From Duganella rivi (GTDB lineage: Bacteria; Pseudomonadota; Gammaproteobacteria; Burkholderiales; Burkholderiaceae_D), in assembly GCF_009857435.1 (NCBI RefSeq), contig NZ_WWCK01000003.1:310001-374000 (forward strand): 64,000 nucleotides of DNA, given 5' to 3'. The notes beneath the pieces are model-generated. The model made no database searches. It was not told where the DNA came from and saw only the letters and a list, made by a program, of their open reading frames with translations. Every line of letters begins with the position of its first letter. The stretch's first letter is position 1. The translations under genes were made by a program, and so were the position numbers. Shown here piece by piece: positions 7,594-16,127 of this stretch.

Positions 7594-9596
7594 CCATGTC
7601 TGATCTGAACCTGACCAATCTGATCATTGGACGGCTGTCGCTGGAAGCAATTCCGTACCACGAGCCTATCCTGATCGGCACCTTCGCCATGGTGGCGATC
7701 GGCGGCCTCGCGCTGCTGGCTGCCATGTTCAAATTCCGCCTGTGGGGCCCGCTGTGGCGCGACTGGATCACCTCCATCGACCACAAGAAAATCGGCATCA
7801 TGTACATGGTGCTCGGTATCATCATGCTGCTGCGCGGCTTTGCCGACGCGCTGATGATGCGTGCACAGCAGGCAATCGCCTTTGGCGATAACGCCGGCTT
7901 CCTGCCGCCGCACCACTACGACCAAGTGTTTACCGCCCACGGCACCATCATGATTTTCTTCGTGGCGATGCCTCTGGTAACCGGTCTGATGAACTACGTA
8001 GTGCCGCTGCAAATCGGCGCGCGCGACGTGTCGTTCCCGTTCCTGAATAACTTCTCGTTCTGGATGACCACCTTCGGCGCGATGCTGACCATGGTGTCGC
8101 TGTTCGTGGGTGAATTCGGTAAAACCGGCTGGCTGGCGTTCCCGCCGCTGTCGGGCATTGCTGCGTCGCCTGACGTCGGGGTCGACTACTACATCTGGTC
8201 ATTGCAGGTAGCGGGTGTGGGTACGACACTTTCGGGCGTCAACCTGATCGCCACCATCGTTAAAATGCGCGCTCCTGGCATGTCGATGATGAAGATGCCA
8301 GTGTTCACCTGGACTGCCCTGTGCACCAATGCGCTGATCGTTGCAACCTTCCCGATCCTGACCATCACCCTGGCACTGCTGTCGCTCGACCGTATCGCCG
8401 GCTTCAACTTCTTCACCACCGAACTCGGTGGTAACCCGATGCTGTACGTGAACCTGATCTGGATCTGGGGCCACCCAGAGGTGTACATCCTGATCCTGCC
8501 AGTGTTTGGCGTGTTCTCGGAAATCGTTTCGACCTTCTCGGGCAAGCGTCTGTTCGGCTACACCTCGATGGTGTATGCAACCGTCGTGATTACCGTGCTG
8601 TCCTACCTGGTATGGCTGCACCACTTCTTCACCATGGGCTCCGGCGCGAGTGTGAACTCGTTCTTCGGCATCACCACCATGATTATCTCGATCCCAACCG
8701 GCGCGAAGATCTTCAACTGGCTGTTCACCATGTACAAAGGCCGCATTCGCTTCACCGTGCCGATGATGTGGACTGTAGGCTTCATGCTGACCTTCGTGAT
8801 CGGTGGTATGACCGGCGTGATGCTGGCTGTGCCACCTGCTGACTTCGTGCTGCACAACTCGCTGTTCCTGATCGCTCACTTCCACAACGTGATTATCGGT
8901 GGTGTGGTGTTCGGCCTGTTCGCTGGTATCAACTACTGGTTCCCGAAAGCCTTCGGCTTCAAGCTGAACGAGTTCTGGGGCAAGGTATCGTTCTGGTGCT
9001 GGCTGGTGGGCTTCTGGGTTGCGTTCACCCCGCTGTACATCATGGGCTTCATGGGCGTTACCCGCCGCATGAACCACTTCGATGACCCATCGCTGCAGAT
9101 CTACTTCATCATCGCTGCGCTGGGTGCTGTGATTATCGCTGGCGGTATCGGCGCCTTCATCCTGCAGATCTTCCTGAGCTGGAAAGACCGCGAGAAACTG
9201 CGCGACGTCACCGGCGACCCATGGGATGGCCGTACGCTGGAGTGGGCGACTTCGTCGCCACCGCCAGACTACAACTTCGCCTTCACCCCGGTGGTGCACG
9301 ATAGCGATAGCTGGGCAGACATGAAGAAGAACGCTTACCAGCGTCCGCTGAAAGGCTTCGTGGACATCCACATGCCGAAGAACACCGGCGCCGGCTTCAT
9401 CATCTCGGCTCTGTCGTTCGCCTTCGGCTTTGCCATGGTTTGGCAGATGTGGATTCCTGCCGCACTGTCGTTCCTGGTGATGGTGGGTGCGATCATCGTT
9501 CACACCTTTAACTACAAGCGCGACTACTACATCAAAGCCGATGAAGTAACTCGTACCGAAGACGCGCATACTCGTTTCCTGGAAAGCCATGTCTGA
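7590..9596 (+). CDS. cyoB: Cytochrome bo3 ubiquinol oxidase subunit I
   Basis: This is the catalytic haem-copper subunit (668 residues), which reduces O2 to water using ubiquinol and pumps protons. Visible hallmarks are AHGTIMIFF (low-spin haem ligand), WGHPEVYI (Cu-B His, the proton-channel Glu and the cross-linked His-Tyr), LHHFFTMG (Cu-B histidine pair) and HFHNVIIGG (haem ligands). Length matches E. coli CyoB. The ATG at 7590 overlaps the cyoA stop (ATGA); a second ATG lies two codons later. Confidence 0.97.
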   Translation: MTMSDLNLTNLIIGRLSLEAIPYHEPILIGTFAMVAIGGLALLAAMFKFRLWGPLWRDWITSIDHKKIGIMYMVLGIIMLLRGFADALMMRAQQAIAFGDNAGFLPPHHYDQVFTAHGTIMIFFVAMPLVTGLMNYVVPLQIGARDVSFPFLNNFSFWMTTFGAMLTMVSLFVGEFGKTGWLAFPPLSGIAASPDVGVDYYIWSLQVAGVGTTLSGVNLIATIVKMRAPGMSMMKMPVFTWTALCTNALIVATFPILTITLALLSLDRIAGFNFFTTELGGNPMLYVNLIWIWGHPEVYILILPVFGVFSEIVSTFSGKRLFGYTSMVYATVVITVLSYLVWLHHFFTMGSGASVNSFFGITTMIISIPTGAKIFNWLFTMYKGRIRFTVPMMWTVGFMLTFVIGGMTGVMLAVPPADFVLHNSLFLIAHFHNVIIGGVVFGLFAGINYWFPKAFGFKLNEFWGKVSFWCWLVGFWVAFTPLYIMGFMGVTRRMNHFDDPSLQIYFIIAALGAVIIAGGIGAFILQIFLSWKDREKLRDVTGDPWDGRTLEWATSSPPPDYNFAFTPVVHDSDSWADMKKNAYQRPLKGFVDIHMPKNTGAGFIISALSFAFGFAMVWQMWIPAALSFLVMVGAIIVHTFNYKRDYYIKADEVTRTEDAHTRFLESHV

Positions 9597-10218
9597 AATT
9601 AACGCAAACGGCGCCGTGAGCGCCGACCCAAGCGCGCGTTACTACGTGCGTGAACACCACCCAGAGAACGGCACCTTGCTGGGCTTCTGGATCTACCTGA
9701 TGAGCGACTGCCTGCTGTTCGCCGGCCTGTTCGCTGCTTACGCCGTCCTTGGCCGCAGCTATGCTGGCGGTCCGTCGGGCGCGGAGCTGTTCGACCTCAG
9801 CCTGGTTGCCATCAATACCGGCTTCCTGCTGCTGTCGTCGATCACCTATGGCTTTGCCATGATCGCTTCGCAGCGCAAGAACCTGAAAGCCACCATCGCG
9901 TGGCTGCTGGTGACCGGCGTGTTCGGTCTGTGCTTCCTGTACCTCGAGGTGTACGAGTTCCTGCACCTGATCCACGAAGGCGCAGGCCCGCAGCGTAGCG
10001 CGTTCCTGAGCTCGTTTTTCGCGCTGGTCGGCACCCACGGTCTGCACGTGACCTTCGGTACCATCTGGCTGGTCACGCTGGTATTCCAGCTGAAAAAGCA
10101 CGGCCTGACCCATGAGAACAACCGTCGCCTGATGTGCCTGTCGATGTTCTGGCACTTCCTGGACGTGATCTGGATCGGCGTCTTCACCTTTGTATACCTG
10201 ATGGGAGTCCTGCCATGA
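9589..10218 (+). CDS. cyoC: Cytochrome bo3 ubiquinol oxidase subunit III
   Basis: The 209-residue CyoC has five membrane helices. The family pattern [22 protein letters not shown], then LYLEVYEF and [10 protein letters not shown] and the last helix [16 protein letters not shown], are present. It overlaps the end of cyoB by 8 bp and the start of cyoD by 4 bp, consistent with translational coupling. It has a structural role in oxidase stability and proton uptake. Confidence 0.96.
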   Translation: MSEINANGAVSADPSARYYVREHHPENGTLLGFWIYLMSDCLLFAGLFAAYAVLGRSYAGGPSGAELFDLSLVAINTGFLLLSSITYGFAMIASQRKNLKATIAWLLVTGVFGLCFLYLEVYEFLHLIHEGAGPQRSAFLSSFFALVGTHGLHVTFGTIWLVTLVFQLKKHGLTHENNRRLMCLSMFWHFLDVIWIGVFTFVYLMGVLP

Positions 10219-10622
10219 GCGCACCACATAACCACGACCACCACGGCCACGGCCACGACGATCACGGTCATGGCGATGACGGCCACCACGGCAGCCTGAA
10301 GGACTACGCGATCGGTTTCATCCTGTCGGTAATCCTGACCGCGATTCCGTTCTGGCTGGTGATGACCCACCAGTTCGAAAAATCGAGCACCACCGCCATC
10401 GTTGTACTGGCGTTTGCTGCGATCCAGGTGCTGGTGCACATGGTCTACTTCCTGCACATGAACGGCAAGGCAGAAGGCGGCTGGTCGATGCTGGCTACCG
10501 TGTTCACCGTTGTGCTGTTGGTCATCGTGCTGGCTGGTTCGATCTGGGTCATGTACCACATGAACAAGAACATGATGCCTTCGATGGGCAATGATGCTCA
10601 CAACATGCAAGACATGCAATGA
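10215..10622 (+). CDS. cyoD: Cytochrome bo3 ubiquinol oxidase subunit IV with His-rich N-terminus
   Basis: This is the small subunit IV (135 residues) with three membrane helices (DYAIGFILSVILTAIPFWLV; TTAIVVLAFAAIQVLVHMVYFLHM; FTVVLLVIVLAGSIWVMYHM). The HMVYFLHMN signature is kept. Unusually, the first 26 residues contain ten histidines interleaved with Asp and Gly, giving a 135-residue protein compared with about 110 in E. coli. The start ATG overlaps the cyoC stop and lies within strong coding context. The extension looks like a metal-binding tail; whether it helps copper delivery is inference. Confidence 0.94.
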   Translation: MSAPHNHDHHGHGHDDHGHGDDGHHGSLKDYAIGFILSVILTAIPFWLVMTHQFEKSSTTAIVVLAFAAIQVLVHMVYFLHMNGKAEGGWSMLATVFTVVLLVIVLAGSIWVMYHMNKNMMPSMGNDAHNMQDMQ

Positions 10623-11413
10623 TGACGGGCGCGATTAAGCGCCAACGTCCCCGCGCCCTGCGCGTCATCCTGGCCCTCGTGGCCGGGGTGATGTTTGCAG
10701 GGTTTTTTGCTTTAGGGACGTGGCAAGTCTTCAGGTTGCAGTGGAAACTGGCGCTGATTGAGCGCGTGGACCAGCGCGTGCACGGCGCGCCAACGCCGGC
10801 GCCGGCCCGCGCGCAGTGGCCGCAGTTGAATGCAGAAGCGGACGACTATCGCCGCGTGCAGTTGAGCGGCGTGCTGCTCGACGGTTCGACCACGCAGGTA
10901 TTGGCGTCGCTGGAACGCGGCATCGGCTACTGGGTGGTGACGCCGCTGTGCACCGCCGACGGCATCGTGATGATTAACCGTGGCTTTATCGAAGCGGGCC
11001 TCGGCGGCTGGAAGCCGCAGCCTGCACCGCCGGCTGCGTCGGCCGATGCGTGCGCGAATGCGCAAGGGCCAACCATCACGTTCAGCGGCTTGCTGCGCTT
11101 GAGCGAGAAAGCAGGGCGCTTGCGCGCCAACGAACCGGCTCGCAATTACTGGTACACGCGTGATGTGCAGGCGATTGCGCAGGCGCGCGGCCTGGCCAAT
11201 GGCGCGGCGGTAGCGCCGTACTTCGTGGATGCCGATGCTGCGACCGCCAAGGCCGCCGGCCCGGTAGCGGGCGTTCAGCCGACCGGAGGCTTGACGGTTA
11301 TTTCCTTCGTCAACAACCACTTGGTTTATGCTATCACCTGGTACGCATTGGCCCTGATGGTGGCCGCTGCGACGGTATGGGTCATCCGAGATGCGCGCAA
11401 ACAAAAATCCTAA
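10619..11413 (+). CDS. SURF1 family oxidase assembly protein
   Basis: This 264-residue Surf1/Shy1 homologue is an inner-membrane assembly factor thought to deliver haem a/o to terminal oxidases. It has an N-terminal helix (VILALVAGVMFAGFFALGTWQVFRLQWKLALI) with the SURF1 signature GTWQ.R..WK, then a periplasmic domain, and a C-terminal helix (NNHLVYAITWYALALMVAAATVWVI) carrying the typical H-Y-x-x-x-W-Y-x-L pattern. Its position directly after cyoD (4-bp overlap) suits a quinol-oxidase-specific SURF1. A start at 10622 is equally possible. Confidence 0.93.
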   Translation: MMTGAIKRQRPRALRVILALVAGVMFAGFFALGTWQVFRLQWKLALIERVDQRVHGAPTPAPARAQWPQLNAEADDYRRVQLSGVLLDGSTTQVLASLERGIGYWVVTPLCTADGIVMINRGFIEAGLGGWKPQPAPPAASADACANAQGPTITFSGLLRLSEKAGRLRANEPARNYWYTRDVQAIAQARGLANGAAVAPYFVDADAATAKAAGPVAGVQPTGGLTVISFVNNHLVYAITWYALALMVAAATVWVIRDARKQKS

Positions 11414-12758
11414 TCCTTACGACAGAGGCAGGCCGGGCTTGCCGGTGGTGGAACCCTTGGCGTCGGTGAACGCCTCCGCCAACACCATCACCCACGCTGC
11501 GGGCCACAAGAACATGCAGCAGCTGATCCAGCTGCGCTGGATCGCGGTGGTGGGGCAGATCACCACCATCGCTACCGCGTCCATCCTGTTGGGCGTGCAG
11601 TTGCCGATGCCGGCCATGCTCAATGTGCTGGCCTGCCTGATCGCCTTCAACGTCGCTAGCATCTTGCGCTGGCAAGAAAATCAAGTTGTCTCTAATAGCG
11701 AACTGCTGCTGGCGTTGACGGTGGACGTGGCCAGTTTGACGGCGCAGCTTTATTTGAGTGGCGGTGCGACCAATCCGTTTGTATTCCTGTATCTGCTGCA
11801 TGTAATTCTGGGCGCAGTGCTGTTGGAGACGTGGTCGACGTGGACTATCGTAATCGTCACCGGTGCTTGTATCGCCGGGCTGGCGCTGTTCTCGGAGCCG
11901 CTGCCGCTGCCGCAAGATCACGCGCTCGGCATCTTCAGCCTGTACGTACAGGGTATGCTGATTTGCTTCATCCTCGATGCGGCGCTGCTGGTTATCTTCA
12001 TCACGCGGATTACGCAGAATATGCGCAGCAGTGCGGCCAAGCTGGCGGACTTGCACCAGCGCGCAGCGGAGGAGGAGCACATCGTGCGCATGGGTCTCTT
12101 GGCATCCGGTGCGGCGCATGAACTGGGCACGCCGCTGGCGACGCTGGCCGTCATCCTCGGCGACTGGAAGCACATGCCCGAATTCAAAGGCAACCCGGTG
12201 CTGCTGGAAGAAATCAGCGAAATGCAAACGCAGCTTCAGCGCTGCAAATCCATCGTCAGCGGAATTCTGCTATCGGCCGGCGAGACGCGCGGTGAATCGT
12301 CGGCGGCCACCACCATCAACACCTTCCTCGATGAAGTAGTGGCGGAATGGCGTGTCGGCCGCCCGGTGGCGGCGTTTGAATTTGAGAACAGTATCGCGCC
12401 TGATCACCCGGTAGTGTCCGACTCCACGCTCAAGCAAATGATCTGCAACGTGCTGGATAATGCGTTGGAGGCCTCGCCGGCATGGCTGCGCATGGAGACC
12501 AGCATCGAAGGCGATACGCTGGTGCTGCAAGTGACCGACAAGGGCGCAGGCTTCGATCCGTCTATACTGGCGCAGTTCGGCAAGCCATACAACTCCAGCA
12601 AAGGACGGCCGGGCGGAGGTCTCGGGCTATTCCTGGTAGTGAACGTGGCGCGCACGCTGGGCGGAGAAGTGACTGCGACGAATCTGTCGCAGGGTGGGGC
12701 GATGGTACGCTTAACGCTGCCGTTGGCCGCCATAGAAATTAAATCGGAACAACAATGA
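11391..12758 (+). CDS. regB: RegB/PrrB-type redox sensor histidine kinase
   Basis: The 455-residue inner-membrane kinase has six hydrophobic helices (about 50-210), then dimerisation/phosphoacceptor and ATPase domains. Two RegB-specific marks are visible: the quinone-site heptapeptide GGATNPF (residues 124-130, family GGxxNPF) and the redox-box cysteine (C285, in QRCKSI) 42 residues after the phosphoacceptor H243 in AAHELGTPLATL; in RegB the spacing is about 40. The G-box GGGLGLFL is near the end. In the known family, oxidised quinone or a disulphide inhibits the kinase, so it reports respiratory redox state. It overlaps SURF1 by 23 bp and regA by 4 bp. Placement in the cyo operon implies feedback control of terminal oxidases. 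Confidence 0.92.
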   Translation: MRANKNPNPYDRGRPGLPVVEPLASVNASANTITHAAGHKNMQQLIQLRWIAVVGQITTIATASILLGVQLPMPAMLNVLACLIAFNVASILRWQENQVVSNSELLLALTVDVASLTAQLYLSGGATNPFVFLYLLHVILGAVLLETWSTWTIVIVTGACIAGLALFSEPLPLPQDHALGIFSLYVQGMLICFILDAALLVIFITRITQNMRSSAAKLADLHQRAAEEEHIVRMGLLASGAAHELGTPLATLAVILGDWKHMPEFKGNPVLLEEISEMQTQLQRCKSIVSGILLSAGETRGESSAATTINTFLDEVVAEWRVGRPVAAFEFENSIAPDHPVVSDSTLKQMICNVLDNALEASPAWLRMETSIEGDTLVLQVTDKGAGFDPSILAQFGKPYNSSKGRPGGGLGLFLVVNVARTLGGEVTATNLSQGGAMVRLTLPLAAIEIKSEQQ

Positions 12759-13294
12759 CAACAGAAGAACGCGTACTGCTGCTGGTGGAAGATGATGCGG
12801 CGTTTTCCCGTACTTTAGGGCGCTCTTTCGAGCGTCGCGGCTACAAGGTGCTGCAGGCGGAAAACGTGGATGAGGCGAGTGCGCTACTGGTCGATCACTC
12901 GCCTGGTTACGCGGTGGTGGACTTGAAATTGAAAGGCAACTCGTCTGGACTGGCCTGCGTGCAGATGCTGCACGAGCATGACCCGGATATGCTGATCGTG
13001 GTGCTGACCGGCTTCGCCAGCATTAATACGGCGGTGGAGGCGATCAAGCTGGGTGCATGCCAGTATCTCGCCAAGCCGTCGAACACCGATGATATCGAAG
13101 CCGCGTTTGAACACGTGGCCGGCGTGGCGGAACTGGAGCTGACCACGCGCGCAACCTCCGTCAAAACGTTGGAGTGGGAGCACATCCACGCTGTGCTGGC
13201 GGAGACTGACTTCAACATCTCGGAAGCCGCGCGCCGCTTGGGCATGCACCGCCGCACCTTGGCGCGCAAATTGGAAAAGCAGCGAGTCAAATGA
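12755..13294 (+). CDS. regA: RegA/PrrA/ActR-type response regulator
   Basis: The 179-residue cognate regulator of the preceding RegB has a receiver domain (acidic pocket E12-D13-D14; phosphoacceptor D56 in YAVVDLKLKG), a linker, and a C-terminal Fis-type helix-turn-helix (ISEAARRLGMHRRTLARKLEK) nearly matching the highly conserved RegA DNA-binding helix. In the family this activates or represses respiration, carbon and nitrogen genes according to redox state. The ATG overlaps the regB stop. It is 4 bp overlapped by the next gene. Confidence 0.94.
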   Translation: MTTEERVLLLVEDDAAFSRTLGRSFERRGYKVLQAENVDEASALLVDHSPGYAVVDLKLKGNSSGLACVQMLHEHDPDMLIVVLTGFASINTAVEAIKLGACQYLAKPSNTDDIEAAFEHVAGVAELELTTRATSVKTLEWEHIHAVLAETDFNISEAARRLGMHRRTLARKLEKQRVK

Positions 13295-13875
13295 GCCAGC
13301 AAGCATCCCTGTTCGATTTCGAACCGCCGCCGAAAAATACTGACCGGCTGTTCTTTGCCGTTATGCCGGATCAAAACGCAATCGCCTCCATTCGTGCCGT
13401 GGCTGCGGAGCTCAAGGCGCAGCATGGCATGACAGGCCGGCTTATCGACGAGGCCAAACTGCACGCGACCTTGTGCGTGCTGGGCGACTTTCCCGGCATG
13501 CCGGATGCGCTGATCAAGAGCGCATCCAAAGCCGCAGCGCTGGTGGCTGATAGCACGCTGCCGTTCAAGGCAGGTTTCGACACTGCGCAGACCTTCATCA
13601 CCGGCCCGCGCCATCGTCCGCTGGTGTTGACTGGTAGCGAAGGCATTGTCGGTCTCACTGGCTTCTATAAAAACCTCTCCGGTGCGCTGCTGAAAACCAG
13701 CGGCTTGCGCAACCAGACTAGCTACACGCCGCATGTGACGATGCTTTATGACGACATCGCCGCGGCGCCGCAGAGCGTGGCGCCGGTCGAGTGGACGGTG
13801 CGTGAATTCGTGCTTCTGCACAGCCACATCGGCCAAGGCCGGCCGTACAACATCCTTGCTCGCTGGGCGTTCTGA
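13291..13875 (+). CDS. thpR: RNA 2',3'-cyclic phosphodiesterase (2'-5' RNA ligase family)
   Basis: The 194-residue 2H-phosphoesterase has the two catalytic H-x-T motifs: KLHATLCVLG (H58) and YTPHVTMLY (H148), spaced as in ThpR/LigT. The family opens 2',3'-cyclic phosphates of RNA and can join 2'-5' in vitro. It is cytoplasmic. The ATG overlaps the regA stop (ATGA), so it is the last gene of the cyo-reg transcript; a functional link to respiration is not evident. Confidence 0.93.
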   Translation: MSQQASLFDFEPPPKNTDRLFFAVMPDQNAIASIRAVAAELKAQHGMTGRLIDEAKLHATLCVLGDFPGMPDALIKSASKAAALVADSTLPFKAGFDTAQTFITGPRHRPLVLTGSEGIVGLTGFYKNLSGALLKTSGLRNQTSYTPHVTMLYDDIAAAPQSVAPVEWTVREFVLLHSHIGQGRPYNILARWAF

Positions 13876-13917
13876 AATATGTTAGTTTAGATGCTGTCGA
13901 TTTCTATCGGGGGCATC

Positions 13918-15066
13918 ATGCTAATCAGGCGTTGTGCAGTGCTGTTTTTGGAACCGCGCGAAGACCTTGATGTTGATTGGGCCGCGCTGTTTTCCGGTCA
14001 AGGCGCGATAGGCGCCAAGTTGGAATGGATCGCTTTGGCGCCGCACATCGGCGATGAGATCATCGTTACTGCTGCCGAACTGCCGGCACTTGGCGGCATC
14101 AGCCTCACCTTGTGGCAGGAACGCGCGGCTATCGAATCGCAATTCGGTGCAGCGGTTGTGGCGCATTTGCTGGAGCTGGGCCTGCTGCTTAGCGATGCGC
14201 CTGAAGGTGCGGCCTTGCGCGAGCGTGATGAGGTACTGCGATCACAGCACTGGCGGCCGTTGTCCGCCACCGTCCATATGTACAGCCGCTGGGCCGATAT
14301 GCGGGTCGACAAAGGCATGCAGTTCCCGAGCTTTGAAGAACTGGTCGACAACTACGGCACGCCGCCTGGCCCAACCATCAATCGCCGCAGCGATGGCGTT
14401 AATGTCCAACTGCCGCCGCCCGAACGCGCTCGGCTCGACGACACGCTATTCCAGCGCTACACCGGCCGCAACTTCGACCAAAGTGCCGTGCTGCCATTGG
14501 CCACCGTATCGCGTCTGCTGCAACGCGCCTTCGGCGCGCAAGGCGAACGCGAAATGGCGCCGGATGCCTTCGTGTTGAAAAAACTCAGTCCCTCGGCAGG
14601 CGGCTTGCATCCGACAGAAGTCTACGTGCTGGCGCAGCGCGTTGAGGGTATTTCGCCCGGCCTGTATCACTATCAACCGACACGCCACGCGCTTGAGCCG
14701 CTGGCGGAGATGGCGCCAGCAGAAACCGAAGAGCTGGCGTTGCGCATGGTGGCCGATCAAGACTGGTTCCAACCGGCGCCGATGCTGGTGGTGCTAGTCA
14801 CGCGCGTCGAGCGCAACTTCTGGAAATACCGCAATCACGCCAAGGCTTACCGCGCGGTGCTGCTGGATGTCGGCCACCTGTCGCAAAACTTCTACCTGCT
14901 GGCAACGGAGGCGGGGATGCCGGCCTTCGTCACCGCCGCGGTGAACGAAATCGACATCGAACGCGCCCTGGGCCTCGATCCGCTGAAAGACATGGTAGTA
15001 GCCGTCTGCGGCTGCGGCCCCGCCTCCGGCGCCCAAAACACCGTCGAAATGCGTTACGAACCCTAA
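13918..15066 (+). CDS. SagB-like nitroreductase-fold dehydrogenase, putative peptide maturation enzyme
   Basis: The 382-residue protein has an N-terminal region (RRCAVLFLEPRED, then ALAPHIGDEIIV) that resembles the putative peptide maturation dehydrogenase branch of SagB/ThcOx proteins. The C-terminal FMN nitroreductase domain is marked by RYTGRNFD, KLSPSAGGLHPTEVYVLA, GLYHYQPTRHALE, YRAVLLDVGHLSQNFYLLATEAGM and the closing CGCGP. SagB enzymes oxidise azolines to azoles on ribosomal peptides; this branch is only predicted to act on NHLP-related precursors. Such a precursor is encoded at 17699-17953. The start at 13918 was chosen over 13891 because the upstream nine residues lack family character and a G-rich stretch precedes this ATG. 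It lies 42 bp after thpR and is followed by a REP-like hairpin. Confidence 0.82.
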   Translation: MLIRRCAVLFLEPREDLDVDWAALFSGQGAIGAKLEWIALAPHIGDEIIVTAAELPALGGISLTLWQERAAIESQFGAAVVAHLLELGLLLSDAPEGAALRERDEVLRSQHWRPLSATVHMYSRWADMRVDKGMQFPSFEELVDNYGTPPGPTINRRSDGVNVQLPPPERARLDDTLFQRYTGRNFDQSAVLPLATVSRLLQRAFGAQGEREMAPDAFVLKKLSPSAGGLHPTEVYVLAQRVEGISPGLYHYQPTRHALEPLAEMAPAETEELALRMVADQDWFQPAPMLVVLVTRVERNFWKYRNHAKAYRAVLLDVGHLSQNFYLLATEAGMPAFVTAAVNEIDIERALGLDPLKDMVVAVCGCGPASGAQNTVEMRYEP

Positions 15067-15084
15067 CCCTCAGCGACTACCGTC

Positions 15085-15104
15085 GTTCCCGCGAAAGCGG
15101 GAAC
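15085..15104. repeat. REP-like palindrome (GTTCCCGC-GAAA-GCGGGAAC)
   Basis: A perfect 8-bp stem with a GAAA loop 19 bp after the dehydrogenase stop. The TTCCCGCGAAAGCGGGAA core is a widely dispersed intergenic palindrome in proteobacteria. It has no T-tract, so it is not a canonical terminator, though it may stabilise the upstream mRNA 3' end. Confidence 0.8.
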
Positions 15105-15194
15105 CCATACACAGCGTGCAGCACCACATTAGCGCCTATTTTGCTGGTTCAATTTCAAGGGCTGCTCGAGGTCGCAGGGGCCAGTAGCGCAAAC

Positions 15195-15251
15195 ACCCCA
15201 CAAGCCGTTGCACGCCGACGTATTCGGCGCTGGTGAACTCAAACGTTGGGC
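15195..15251 (+). other. attC-like integron recombination site 1
   Basis: The right end TGAACTCAAACGTTGGGC (last 18 bp) matches the classical attC 3' end (TTAACTCAAGCGTTRRRY). The left end ACCCCAC pairs with GTTGGGC with one mismatch (RYYYAAC/GTTRRRY), and a central GCCGA/TCGGC stem with loop CGTAT lies between. The 57-bp length is normal for the shortest attC sites. It ends 3 bp before the start codon of the 104-residue ORF, as cassette junctions usually do. Confidence 0.65.
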
Positions 15252-15254
15252 TGC

Positions 15255-15569
15255 ATGATGGAACTTTCCGAGTACTTTGAAGAATTTGCGCGACGCTTGA
15301 ATCTGGACACCGGAGCCGGGTTTCCAGCCAATGTGGCTGCCGAAATCGCTGCCGCTCATTCGATCGGTTTGGAATTGGATCAACTGCAAAAATTTCTCGC
15401 TCGACGCACTGAGATTACGAGCGTTGCGGTTGCCCTGAAAGGGAATACCCTTTCAGTTGAAAAAATTGAGCGAATTCTTTCTGCTCGCCGCAATGGGGCT
15501 ATCTATCCCAAGGAAGTCTTGGCTGCGGCATTCACGGAGGACGAAATCCATGAAAAATCTATGCTGTGA
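15255..15569 (+). CDS. Gene-cassette ORF, unknown function
   Basis: The 104-residue protein is predicted soluble and mostly helical (MMELSEYFEEFARRLNLD at the start; KIERILSARRNGAIYPKEVL near the end). No family was recognised. It sits between two attC-like sites (15195-15251 and 15577-15638), the start being 3 bp after the upstream core site and the stop 7 bp before the downstream one, which is the compact arrangement of an integron gene cassette. The ATG at 15258 is an alternative. There is no strong ribosome-binding site, as often in cassettes. A 25-codon frame (15550-15627) with GGAGG ahead overlaps its end but lies inside attC site 2 and is probably not a gene. Confidence 0.7.
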   Translation: MMELSEYFEEFARRLNLDTGAGFPANVAAEIAAAHSIGLELDQLQKFLARRTEITSVAVALKGNTLSVEKIERILSARRNGAIYPKEVLAAAFTEDEIHEKSML

Positions 15570-15576
15570 CCACCTT

Positions 15577-15638
15577 GCCCAACAATACATTCAACGTGGA
15601 CACGCTAACGCGCGCCGGTTAATTTAAGTACGTTGGGA
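15577..15638 (+). other. attC integron recombination site 2
   Basis: It begins GCCCAACAATACATTCAAC, a near match to the classical attC left end (GCCYAACAATTCATTCAAG), and ends GGTTAATTTAAGTACGTTGGGA, matching the right end (TTAACTCAAGCGTTRRRY) apart from the last base. The outer arms GCCCAAC/GTTGGGa pair, and inner GGACACGC/GCGCGCC arms form the central stem. Length is 62 bp. Confidence 0.78.
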
Positions 15639-15643
15639 GTGAA

Positions 15644-15739
15644 ATGCTTCGCCTGCTTATTGGATTGATCCTTGTCGCGTCAATTCAGTGGACGGCTTCG
15701 CCACCACTCGATGATCAACAAAAACGAGGGGCCGATTAA
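15644..15739 (+). CDS. Very small ORF after attC site 2 (possible truncated cassette)
   Basis: A 31-codon frame starts 5 bp after the core site of attC 2 with GGGAG four bases ahead. It encodes a signal-peptide-like segment (MLRLLIGLILVASIQWTASP) and then stops after a charged tail. The position fits the first gene of a second cassette. No third attC was found downstream, so the cassette looks truncated or degenerate. Nothing else recognisable lies between 15740 and 15800. Confidence 0.35.
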   Translation: MLRLLIGLILVASIQWTASPPLDDQQKRGAD

Positions 15740-15836
15740 GTGGGCAATGCTCATGGTTGAGTTCGATGATGCGCGTGAGCGTCATCCTCCATGATTTGCC
15801 TTGCACCCCACGCCTGTGCTAAATTGATATAACTTA

Positions 15837-15852
15837 TTGATAACGTTATCAA
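15837..15852. promoter_or_regulatory. 16-bp perfect palindrome, candidate operator
   Basis: TTGATAACGTTATCAA is a perfect palindrome located 11 bp before the start of the small membrane protein gene and just after AT-rich promoter-like sequence (TTGCAC 15801, TGATATAAC 15825-15833). The position over the likely transcription start suits a repressor site. The binding factor is unknown. Confidence 0.45.
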
Positions 15853-15863
15853 GGAGAGTGAAA

Positions 15864-16127
15864 TTGATTTACTGGCTGGCTGCGCTTGCCTGCGGTTATG
15901 GCATTGGAACGTTTATGCGTCCTGGCTGGATTCCTTACGCGCTCTGCATCCCGGCCAGCGCGCTTATCTACTTCCTGTTCGACCTCTCCTCGACGATGAC
16001 CACCGGGAACAAGGAGTTTTCCTCAATAGGCACCTACGCCGCCGCGACCATCATGCAGTCGCTCGGCGCCATGCTGGGCGTGTACCTCGCGCATCGAAAA
16101 GCCAAGGGCAAGTCGTTCAAGGCATGA
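15864..16127 (+). CDS. Small inner-membrane protein, unknown
   Basis: The 87-residue product starts at TTG 15864, chosen because AAGGAG lies seven bases ahead; the longer frame from 15837 would start inside the palindromic operator. It has three hydrophobic segments (LIYWLAALACGYGIG, IPYALCIPASALIYFLF, IGTYAAATIMQSLGAMLGVYLA) and a basic tail (HRKAKGKSFKA). No family was recognised. Its stop overlaps the GNAT gene start (ATGA), so the two are probably co-translated. Confidence 0.7.
   Translation: MIYWLAALACGYGIGTFMRPGWIPYALCIPASALIYFLFDLSSTMTTGNKEFSSIGTYAAATIMQSLGAMLGVYLAHRKAKGKSFKA

Noticed and set aside
15550..15627. 25-codon ORF with a good Shine-Dalgarno
   Set aside because: It lies largely inside attC site 2 and overlaps the cassette ORF; likely fortuitous.
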